A DNA stretch of 64,000 bases from Armigeres subalbatus (lineage: Eukaryota > Arthropoda > Insecta > Diptera > Culicidae): assembly GCF_024139115.2 (NCBI RefSeq), contig NC_085141.1:390772632-390836631 (forward strand), in the 5' to 3' direction. The stretch's first letter is position 1, and every line of letters starts with the position of its first letter. Made by a program: the position numbers and the translations under genes. A model generated the notes under the pieces. It searched no databases. It was not told the DNA's origin and saw only the letters and a program-made list of their open reading frames with translations. Positions 55,601 to 64,000 of this stretch are shown here, in pieces.

Positions 55601-57200
55601 ATGTCCAGCGTGCGTGTAGCACAGTGTTATTTTGATTTTTCAACTATACGGTTACTACCCATAAACCATGACGTTTTAATTAGCTTAAACACCAACCCCC
55701 AAATCGTGTCCATTAAATCACATGTGTTCCATAAATCACACCTTTAAATCCCGAACAGAAGTCTTTATACTAGCCTAATTCTTACTTGCCTTGCAGAATG
55801 ATTTCCTTCCATTTGCTGGCCTCAATTAATGAAAATGCCTACGTTCAGCTGAACGAAAACACCATTTTTAGGCAGCTCGACCCGAGTAAATAGGCAATGG
55901 ACGAAGGAAAAACGTTCAAATAAAACAAATTACTATCATTAAAACGCCTTTTACGGCACTTGAGGGCTTGAACCCGGCGATTCTATATGTTCCTGCCGTA
56001 CTTATCCGCACCAAAGAAAAAAGAAGGAACCATACCTTGGAGGAATTCCCAACCTAATGTTTTTACAACAGTCAAGGGCGTATCCACCACATCTATCCTA
56101 TACGTATCGCACTGGATCCACCAACCGCATTGCCTGGGTTCCCCCCACCGTGAGTAGCTATTTGGCGTCGAAATAAATGACGAGAGTTTTCGAACCCGAC
56201 AGGAAAAAGGAATAGGTTCGTTTGGAATAGAATTGCCGAAAAATTACGGCATCATTATCCTTTCGGTCCGTATTCGTTTGATATTTTGCAGAAACTGTGG
56301 GGGGAGCAGCCGAATGGCGAGTGAAAAAGTTTGAACATCAGTAGATAAAACTTGAATACACGACAAGGACCGTTCGTTCCACTTTTGAATATACGTTATG
56401 GGGAAACTATCTGCAGATGGTGAGTCGGGAAATTGCTTCATATAGTTTCCTAACTTGGTAGATATGCTTAGCGACACATTCAAAGATAAAGTGTTTACCG
56501 AGTGGTCGAATGCAAATACGTCGTAAAAAAACACTTGCACTGAGTATCACTGAGTACCACAATTGTACCAATTTATTGTGCACGCTATTCACATACGACC
56601 AATTTTTGGGCAAAAAGTCACCTAGTTCAATAAAAAGGATGGTTATTCATTTTTGAGTAAACATGCTTTTTCTGAGCTGAGAAAAAATTATCCAGTTCTT
56701 TTCGACCTTGGTTGTTGTTAATTTGTTGGAAATGGAAAGAAAAATACAATTTCCTGAACGCATTTCATCCATCGAATGTAGTAGGAATAGCTCCCATCAA
56801 GTGTTTCACTATTCTTACCTTACTGTTGCGATGTCTCTTGGAAACCCCTGGTAGAGGAAAGCCCAACATAATAGTTCACTTGCTGCAGCAGCGATAGGGA
56901 CAATTGGGATAGAAACAAAAACATGTGTATATAGAAGGAAGAAAGGTAAACAAACTTTTAATGTTGATAGATGAGAAGATTCAGTTTTAATATTAAAAAT
57001 CAAATATTTATTGCGATAACCAATGTGAAGATAAGTGCAAGGTTTCTACAACGGGAAAGCGAATAACTAATCAGTCTGTGACTGAGAAATAGATCCGTGA
57101 GTAGAGCCTAAAAAGAAATGATTATTAAGTGGTAATTATTTCAAATATTGTAGAGTAATTCTCTTGCTTCCGCTGTGAAACTTAGGCAGTATATCAAATA
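55601..57200. other. Interval with no recognised gene
   Basis: A box B-like GGGTTCAAGCC lies on the minus strand near 55970, probably another SINE scrap. Frames of 98 aa (56540-56244) and less have no motif. Confidence 0.35.
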
Positions 57201-57736
57201 CAGGGTGCGGCAGAAAATAATGCGAAAATTTGTTCAATTTTTTATAAATCCCATTTGAACTGCTCCAAGCAATAATCTCAACATTTTTGAGTTCAGTTAT
57301 CATTATAAGGTCCTTTTAAACAAATTTACTGAATATGTCCTTTATTTTTATTAATAATATCCTCAAGACGACACCGGAGCTAGAACACGTCTTTCGAACA
57401 TATTCCTCCGACGTCGACTGCCATGTGCATGTTATGGCCGACTTCCGCTGCTTAGACCCATCATGCAGAAACATTTTAAGGCGATAAACTGTGGCCAAAA
57501 GACATCCTACCACCATATCAATCTCATTCAGCGTCTTCTGGGCGAGCAACAAACTAGTAATCACTTCTTTTGCGTACATTTTTACAAATTTGCAATAAAA
57601 CAATTACAATCTCTCGGTGCGGCTTTTGAAAGTAAACATAAACAAATATAATTTCAACAGAAATAAGTCACTAGCTACTCGAATTAACCCAATATTCAAG
57701 TTTAAACATTTTCCCATTGTTTGCTGCCGCACCCTG
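57201..57736 (-). mobile_element. Internally deleted mariner-like element
   Basis: Ends CAGGGTGCGGCAGAAAATAA and, reversed, CAGGGTGCGGCAGCAAACAA continue as TIRs of about 30 bp, flanked by TA (57199-57200, 57737-57738). The minus frame 57603-57316 reads YAKEVITSLLLAQKTLNEID, MVVGCLLATVYRLKMFLHDG, the N-terminal helix-turn-helix of a Tc1/mariner transposase (xxVxxSTVYRxxKRF). The DDE catalytic part is deleted, leaving 536 bp that could only move in trans. Confidence 0.82.
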
Positions 57737-57738
57737 TA

Positions 57739-58559
57739 GTAGATATTAATTGGATGTGTTTCTGAGTAGCAACTTGAAGGCTGAATCAGCCGGGTGATAA
57801 AGGTAGTTGTACCATAACCCGGAAAGGAGTTAGTGGGCCATAGGAAACCACTTCTTGTGAGTAATTATTGTACTGTATATTAGCTGAAGTTATAATTAAT
57901 TTGAAATAAATTTATAGTTTTAAGGGTTTTCAAAAACCAATTGGCTGACGTCATGTATTCGAGTGTTTTGGATATGTGGCAAGCAGGGGAGATGCAGAAT
58001 TTGTTATTGGATACTATGCGAACTAAACATGTTAAAAATTCCTTCGTCTCATGGAAGCAAGTTTAAAATTCTACTACAAAAGGCATTCCACTATTGGGTA
58101 TTTTACCCTATAGCATGTCATATCCATGTATCTAATTTTTCTTGGGTTTTTTTTTTCTTTGGGCTGCACTGATGAAGGAACTACTCCTATTCATACATCA
58201 TGCATAATCCAATAATAGCCAAAGGCAATAACCAATGATTGACTAGCTATGCAGTTGATGCATTGGTTTCGAAATGTTTACTGGGTATGGAAGAATTGAG
58301 TGTTTCAATAATGCAACGTTGATAATCAAAAGTTCCAATGGATATTACAAATTGCTGGTAAGTTTCCGTATCGATCGATAGGAAAATCTCGAAGATAAAA
58401 AGCAATTAGCGTTTGAAATCTCTCCTAATTTCGTGACGGTCTCGAGTTTGGTTGTTTTCGTTTCACACCCTGTATCCAAGTCTTCCCTTAGACGTAGTTT
58501 ACGTCAAAAAAAGTGACACAAACCAAGTGTCCAATTAAGACATCGGACCTGTCCACAAA
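57739..58559. other. Interval with possible BEL/Pao leader
   Basis: No frame of note. The last 100 bases lie directly before the gag ATG and may be the leader or LTR remains of the element at 58560, but no paired LTR was found. Confidence 0.35.
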
Positions 58560-60410
58560 ATGGCTTCGGATCCAGTGCATGTTGAGCAAAAAAGCTTGGA
58601 TTATACAGAAACTCCATGCAGCATCTGTGGTTCATCAACGCAGAATGAAGAAATGGTAAGGTGTGACGGTTGTTCGTGATGGTTCCATTCTCGTTGGGTC
58701 GGCATCATGGCATAATTTTTCCGAAAAAGTGATTCTGTTCAAGCGAAGCCTGTCAGGAGATGGCCAAGTAGTCCCAAAGGAAAAAGATCATTAAGAAACA
58801 TCATATCCATAGCCAAGAATGCTGATGAATCTGATAAATCCATTACGAATGCCCATCTGGTCGCTTCTTCTATGGAAGCAAAAGTACGTGCACTGGAGGA
58901 GCGACAAAAGCGGCAGATGGAGAAGCAGATGGAGCGAATGAAGGTGAGCCAGAAGACATTCGAGAAGCAAATGGCGGCCATGGACAATGAGGTAACGGAT
59001 CTTTCAACTTCCAAGGTGCCCAAGCCTTCGTTGAAATATGTTGCTGACGATTCACGAGGTACTTCTTGTGAAATCCAACCAAATGTGTGCAAGCTAACTT
59101 GAGAAACGTCAAAATGCTGGCAGAAGACGATGAGGACACCGAAAAGGAGGACTAGGGTACTAACAAGAAAGTAAAAACGGAATCTTCGAGCCGGAGCTCC
59201 GATGAGGCTGTATTGGGAGCTGGAGAAGGGAGTCAAATCTCGCGATTCGCGGAAGATCAGGTAACTGGTGCCGAAAGTAAGCCAAGACGGGCTGGGACTA
59301 CATTAGACTCGACCTACAAAGACTCCGTCGGCCGCAAGAAATAATCTGACGTACAAGCTTCCAAAGTTTTCAGGAAAACCAGCGCAGTGGCCATTATTTT
59401 AGGTGGTCTATAAAGCATCAAACTATGCATGTGGCTACATGAACCACGAGAACCTGATGAGGCTACATAAACCACTCGAAGGTGACGCCCTTGAGCTGGT
59501 ATGTGGCCAACTCTGGAATCTGCGTCAGCACTTCAGTCGCCCGAAGCAACTACTTGAGAGTCTGCTGGCCAAGGTCAACAGGTTGGACTCCGCTAAGCCG
59601 GACAACCTCCGGAGCTTTGTTCCTTTCGGAAATACGGTGGAGCAACTCTGCGACCATCTGAAGGCCGCCGATAACACCTCGTAAATCTACTGCCCATAAA
59701 ATCATTGGTCGCTAAGCTCCCGGATCGGGAAAAGCGTGAGTGGGTTCACTATCGTAGATGACGGGGCGATATGAAATTGCGAACACTAACAGACTTTCTT
59801 GTGTAAATCGTGGACGATGCCTGTGAAGCCAATGTTGACATGGATTTCAAATTGTCACATTCGGCCCAAGATAGCCCAGAGTATGAATGGATGGACCTTT
59901 GTAAGCTATGTAAATCTACAAACCATCATATGTGCAAACTTTAAGAAACAATGTTACAAATATGCCATCATGGGCAATATAGGCGATTGTAGATGTTTCC
60001 GCTAATGCATCCTGTTGAGAATGCGACTGGGTTGAGCGCACATGCTTCCTCGTCAAAAGCTTCTACACGATACAAACATTTACGAGGTCTGCATATTGAA
60101 TCCTACGATGGATAGCCTCCATTGTTAATAGGGTCCAATAATATTCATACGTTTGTTCCGACTAATGCAAGGGCTGGTGCAATAGTGGAACCTATTGCGG
60201 ATCGGAACAATCTTGGATGGACGATCTATGGACCTACGTACACTTCGGCAAGGGCTGAAGCTGAAAAAACAAAGTCAGTACCAAAAAGAATTCTGTGTTA
60301 CAGCAAATTAAAAAGACAACAAAATCAAAACTTCCCCAGAAGCTTGGTGATTCGAACAGTAAAGTTCGAAAATCTCGAAAATATTTCGATAAGAAAATTA
60401 TTTTGAGCTC
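58560..60410 (+). pseudogene. BEL/Pao gag and protease relic with PHD finger
   Basis: Starts MASDPVHVEQKSLDYTETP. A PHD-type zinc finger CSICGSSTQNEEMVRCDGC follows (58618-58674), with a stop where the Trp-His-Cys part begins. Then a charged coiled coil (EAKVRALEERQKRQMEKQME, 58872-58990). A DUF1759-like capsid region follows (about 59345-59690): KLPKFSGKPAQWP, then YACGYMNHENLMRL, LLAKVNRLDSAKPDNLRSF. Late, at 60085-60240, ESYDG...LLIGSNNIHTFVP and EPIADRNNLGWTIYGP fit the Pao retropepsin block. There are many stops and frameshifts. It ends where a MITE begins at 60411; RT and integrase are not seen. Confidence 0.82.
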
Positions 60411-60533
60411 GAGTCAAGTACAAGACACTGAAGACGGCCTTACTGTTGAGGTCGAAATACGTATCTGTCAGGATACAATTAAGTGGTGGAATTCAATGGG
60501 ATTGTTCAAACTCGTCTTATGACAGGTGAAAAT
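60411..60533. mobile_element. Half palindromic MITE
   Basis: AGTCAAGTACAAGACACTGA, AGACGGCCTTACTGTTGAGG, TCGAAATACGTATCTGTCAG, ATTAAGTGGTGGAATTCAAT and CTCGTCTTATGACAGGTGA match the loop and right arm of 41944-42110 and the half copy at 45055-45165. Confidence 0.75.
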
Positions 60534-60589
60534 ATTTCGCCGAATGTACGAAACAATACAGCTTCGACATGAAACATCATTAGCAAAAA

Positions 60590-60930
60590 TTGCGGAAGTT
60601 CCGGAAGAAATGTATTATGAAAGTGCCTTTTAAGAGGGAGACAGCGAGGATTGGACTCACGTTCTATACCAGAAAGACGAAGTATATAGTCGCTGGCAAT
60701 CAATGTGGGTTCATTAGTGGTGGTGGTAGCGAAATGGTGCTGGATGGTGAAAAGTTTGAAGCGGTAGATGAATTTGTGTATCTTGGAACATTAGTGACGT
60801 GCGATAATGATGTTACCCGCGAGGTGAAAAGGCGTATTGCAGCTGCAAATCGGGCTTATTACGGACTTCGTAACCAGCTTAAGTGTCGTAGTCTGCAAAT
60901 GAAAACAAAACTCGCATTTGTCATAATTTT
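60590..60930 (+). pseudogene. RTE LINE fragment, second family
   Basis: VPFKRETARIGLTFYTRKTK, YIVAGNQCGFISGGGSEMVL, DGEKFEAVDEFVYLGTLVTC, DNDVTREVKRRIAAANRAYY and GLRNQLKCRSLQMKTKLA match 16190-16440 (minus) closely. Both ends are cut. The 143-aa frame runs on into unrelated T-rich sequence after about 60930. Confidence 0.88.
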
Positions 60931-61034
60931 GATCGGCGGCGTGGCGTTTTTTTTTATTGCATTCGTATTTTTTTTTATTTTTCCGAGACAATTTCAAGAT
61001 ATCTACGGGAGAATCTTTTGAATATCGTCGTAAC

Positions 61035-61320
61035 AATCTAAGGGGCTGTTCACAAATTACATAACGCTATAGTGGGAGGGTGGAGTCAGGCCAAGCGTTA
61101 CGATTCATACAAAAAAAGTGGAAACTTTAAACTAGTTCCCGTGGAAAATTAGAAAATAAATTCCATTTGAATATTTTGGAAAAACGTTATCTGGGCCGGA
61201 GACGTACATTAGGGTTCGTTCTCAAATTATGTAATGCTAATTTTGCCGATTTCCCCATGCTCCCCTCGTAACAACTTTTGTTTCCACGGGAACTAGTTTA
61301 AGGTTTCCACAAGAAAATTT
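61035..61320. repeat. DNA-transposon-like inverted words
   Basis: AGGGGCTGTTCACAAATTAC then ATAACGC at 61040 and a similar GGGTTCGTTCTCAAATTATG then TAATGC at 61207. GGAAACTTTAAACTAGTTCC then CGTGG at 61120 is the complement of 61288-61312. This suggests a small foldback or MITE with unclear ends. Confidence 0.5.
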
Positions 61321-61720
61321 TGTAGAATTCGGAACTCCCAAAAAAAATTAACAAAAATTTTACGGAATAATCATGAAAAATTATTCAGAATTGTCACAGG
61401 AAATTGTTTTTACGGAAAATTACTACAGAAAATTGTTCAAAATAAAAGCTCTTCGACAATTCTGTTGAATATTTTCACAGAAAATTCTTCGTAATATCCG
61501 CGGGAAACGTGGACTTTTCATAAGAAACTCCCTGAAATTTTTACGGGACATTTTCCGGAATTTCAACGGAAAACTGTTCGAAAAGTGGATTTAATATATT
61601 CTTTGGATTTTAAGGGAAAATTGTTTGGAATTTCCATGAGAAATTCTTTGGAAGTCCCATGGAATTCTTTTATATTTTTCTTTTTCGATTTCTTCGGTAA
61701 AACTTTTGTATTGTCCATAA
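61320..61720. repeat. Degenerate GGAAAATT-type repeat field
   Basis: Loose 25-40 bp repeats with ACGGAAAATT, CAGAAAATTGTTC and GAAATTCTTTGG words, like 19590-20740. Confidence 0.6.
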
Positions 61721-61749
61721 GAATTTCACGTGAAATTATGCAAAAAGAG

Positions 61750-61990
61750 GAAGGGTCGTTTGACCGAGAGTCATTCAACGGAAAGCTATTTGGCCGAAAA
61801 ATATTTTACGCTGAAAGTCATCAAGCCGAATTCAATTTGGCCGAAATCAATATTTGAGCGAAACGGTTATAGATTCGAAAACCGTTAATTTCGTTAATTA
61901 AAGCGAAGTTTGGCAGAAAAACCGTGTGGCCAACAGGTCTTTTCGGCGAATAGGTCATTTGGTTGGAAATGCCATTTTGCGGAAGGTCAC
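61750..61990. repeat. Degenerate TTTGGCCGAA repeat
   Basis: Units such as TTTGGCCGAAA, AAGCCGAATTC and GTCATTCAACGG recur every 18-25 bp, the same style as 9410-9620 and 63840-63945. Confidence 0.6.
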
Positions 61991-62390
61991 GGTAGATCTC
62001 AGCAATTTGTTAAACTTTTACCGAGATCCACACAGCCAATCCCCAGAAAACATTTTGACGTAGGACTTACGTCTTTCTTTACTATACTGGGTGTCATTTA
62101 GATTTTTGGAAATCGAGAGCGTTACGCTGGAAGGGAAGATTTTGAACGCTACTAGCGCCTTTATCTTTCGATGGATTTTTAAGATTTATATATCAATCGA
62201 CTCGGACACTCTCCACCATTTTGCCTATTTCATTGAAACTTAAGATTATTAACGATAAGCTATTGAAAATTTCAATTCTTGTCAAAGCCAGTAAAAATTT
62301 CATATATAACCAATCCCGTGCATTCCTAACACGGACATCAGAATGCGGTATGTCACGGGCCTCCGGGTCTACCGGACGATTTTCTTTGTG

Positions 62391-62456
62391 TATAAAAGAA
62401 GCAGTGCCTGCCGTGTGCGAGTCAGTTCAATTTGTGACAGCAGCGCGTACTGACGT
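62391..62456 (+). promoter_or_regulatory. Candidate TATA / initiator / DPE core promoter
   Basis: TATAAAAG at 62391, then TCAGTT at 62422-62427, the arthropod initiator, placing +1 at A 62424 and the TATA box near -33. At +28 to +33 the bases are TGACGT, matching the degenerate DPE pattern. All three elements are at workable spacing. It could serve a host gene or a retroelement; no recognised coding region follows. Confidence 0.5.
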
Positions 62457-62515
62457 GCTTTTTGCTCGCGCATCGTTTGGTTCGTTCGTTCGCTGTTTAC
62501 CTACACAGCGACAGC

Positions 62516-62731
62516 ATGCAGTCACCAGCGGTAGAACTGCTGGTGGGTCTGCGAATATGCATGAAAGAAGTGGGCGCATTTTTTTGTCATTCTGTGCTTG
62601 ATGATGGTCGGATGCAGTGGTGTCGGTTGCGATGGATGCAATCGCACATAGCATCGCTCGGAGTTCACGGGTGGAGGCCGATGATGGCCTCCGCGAGGGC
62701 AGCGGGGGTGGATGGAGAAGAAGAAAGTTAG
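62516..62731 (+). CDS. Small ORF downstream of the candidate promoter
   Basis: ATG at +93 from the predicted start opens 71 codons, MQSPAVELLVGLRICMKEVG ... AGVDGEEES, ending TAG. This is the first ATG after the initiator. There is no known domain, and an opposite-strand frame of 107 aa overlaps it, so the coding signal is weak. It is listed because of the promoter context only. Confidence 0.2.
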   Translation: MQSPAVELLVGLRICMKEVGAFFCHSVLDDGRMQWCRLRWMQSHIASLGVHGWRPMMASARAAGVDGEEES

Positions 62732-62749
62732 AGAGATTTGGTCTGCTCA

Positions 62750-63740
62750 TCTACGAAAAGTGATTGGTTTCATAATCCACATGATTCCGGGATGGGTACG
62801 AGACATGTCACATGATTGACCATATGTTAAGTTGTGCTTGGTACTAAACGACACGTACATTAAAACATGATTTTACTATAACAGTTCTGATTTCCCAGCA
62901 AAAAAATCAACTACACTGATGAAAATAAAAATTTGATTAAAATAATTACTTTCATTTATTTGCAGAAGGCATTAGCAATTAAAGATGCACAATCAGCAAT
63001 AGTGTTAATATCCATTTTAGATTAGAAAATTTCGCTGTATAATTTCCAGAAGAATATTTAAATAAACTTTATCTTATTCTTTGTTTTTCATTCTCTGAGA
63101 AATTGTATTATTAAATTTGGCGTAGACTCAGAGTTTGGAATCAAAACATTAAATAATTTTTGGTTGATGTATTAGCAGTACCTCCTCTATTTTAGTAGGG
63201 TTACTGCTCCTTGACTTGTTTCTTATTGTTGTGATTTTTTTCAGCAGTAAGCACGCATGTTAGCAAAAAGAAGCAACGAAATTGGTGCTGTATTTCTTTG
63301 TTTGGAGAACGGGATAGTTCCCCCAAAATAGCACATTTTGCCCGTGTTTAAAAATTTTATAAATATAATTTTTAAACTTCAAATACTATCATCAATAAGA
63401 AATCTATAAATGCCCTACATTTGCTTGAGTAAATAAGGGCTTAAAAGTTAGAAACAAAGCAATTCTAATTATATATTTAATTAAAAGTTTTATTTCCATA
63501 AGTTTTGAATAAACAAATTGCTATAATAATTCTACACAGCATGGAAGTTGTCGTTTCCAATATCAATACTATAATCGAACTCCATAGATCCAAAAGTTAG
63601 AAGTTAAATGTAAATACGCTACGTTTATACAAGTCCTACGTCTACTCGTGGTTATGTTGAAAACATTACCCATTGCTCGTTTTTTTGTTGAGATATCTGT
63701 CAAAGTTGCGGAAAATCTGCAAATAGTTTGCCGAAAGCCA
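62750..63740. other. AT-rich interval
   Basis: No gene, TIR or repeat of note. Open frames are short. Confidence 0.4.
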
Positions 63741-63839
63741 CTTAACAAAGGTAATTTATGGCGGGATATCTGTTTGTTTGTTGGGCACACGGTTGTGCGG
63801 ATTTTCCAGAAATAAAACTGATTGTGTATGTTCAAAAAT

Positions 63840-63945
63840 CTAGATCCGTTTGGCCAAATGACAGTTTCGATCAAATGGCCTTTCTGTCAAACGACTTTTT
63901 CGATCAAAGGATCAGTTCGGCCGAACGACATTTTCGGCCGTAAGC
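63840..63945. repeat. Degenerate TTTGGCCAAATG repeat
   Basis: TTTGGCCAAATGACAGTTTC, GATCAAATGGCC and CAGTTCGGCCGAACGACATTT units. The last is shared nearly exactly with 9451-9471. Confidence 0.7.
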
Positions 63946-64000
63946 CAACGTTGGAGGACTGGAGTCATTTCAAAATTCACGGAAGTAAAGTTAAAAAAAT

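Noticed and set aside
1..64000. Endogenous viral insertions (flavivirus or rhabdovirus type)
   Set aside because: I looked for replicase- or nucleoprotein-like frames, since Aedes genomes carry them, and saw none; all polymerase-like matches are LINE or BEL/Pao.

Overview
This window is eukaryotic, gene-poor and built mostly from transposable elements. It is most likely a piece of a culicine mosquito genome (Aedes type). The evidence is the repeat set: RTE-clade LINEs of the JAM1 kind, a Jockey-clade element very like Juan, a Feilai-like tRNA-derived SINE ending in CAAGCT repeats, a second SINE with an (AAG)n tail, BEL/Pao and mariner relics, and many hairpin MITEs. Short introns with GT...AG ends and CTAAC-like branch sites fit an insect. 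The species call is from recalled family resemblance; no search was run.

Layout. Bases 313-5644 form one LTR-bounded element in minus orientation: 198-bp LTRs differing at 3 positions, 5-bp target duplications, a polypurine tract and a primer-binding site. Inside there is no recognisable gag or pol, only LINE scraps, an old SINE and a 61-bp minisatellite. Bases 5.7-9.6 kb hold a decayed RTE LINE and a BEL/Pao relic, and 9.7-10.5 kb an inverted repeat with two tRNA-like heads. After plainer sequence, 13.99-19.49 kb is a TIR-bounded element with subterminal tandem repeats that has been invaded by a SINE and a second-family RTE LINE. Bases 19.6-26.6 kb hold degenerate AT repeats, inverted GTCGAAA arrays, a TIR element split by a SINE, and a 2-kb inverted repeat.

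The only recognisable host gene is at 26.9-27.34 kb: the first coding exon of a secreted or membrane DOMON-domain protein like MOXD1/dopamine beta-hydroxylase, with a strong splice donor. Its later exons were not found. Bases 29.3-46 kb contain LINE relics, hairpin MITEs, pogo/mariner-like elements, foldback repeats, two candidate exons without recognised family (37.53-37.85 and 43.49-43.68 kb), and a LINE RNase H relic split by a SINE. Bases 46.6-52.4 kb are the densest nest: a 5'-inverted (twin-primed) RTE copy, then a Juan-like LINE broken by a near full-length RTE, a SINE and a MITE. Bases 52.4-64 kb are quieter, with an internally deleted mariner-like element, a BEL/Pao gag/protease relic with a PHD finger, and a candidate TATA/initiator/DPE core promoter near 62.4 kb.

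Almost every protein-coding match is a broken transposon ORF. The interest lies in insertion histories, in the possible non-autonomous LTR element, and in the few sequences that look like host or unknown exons.
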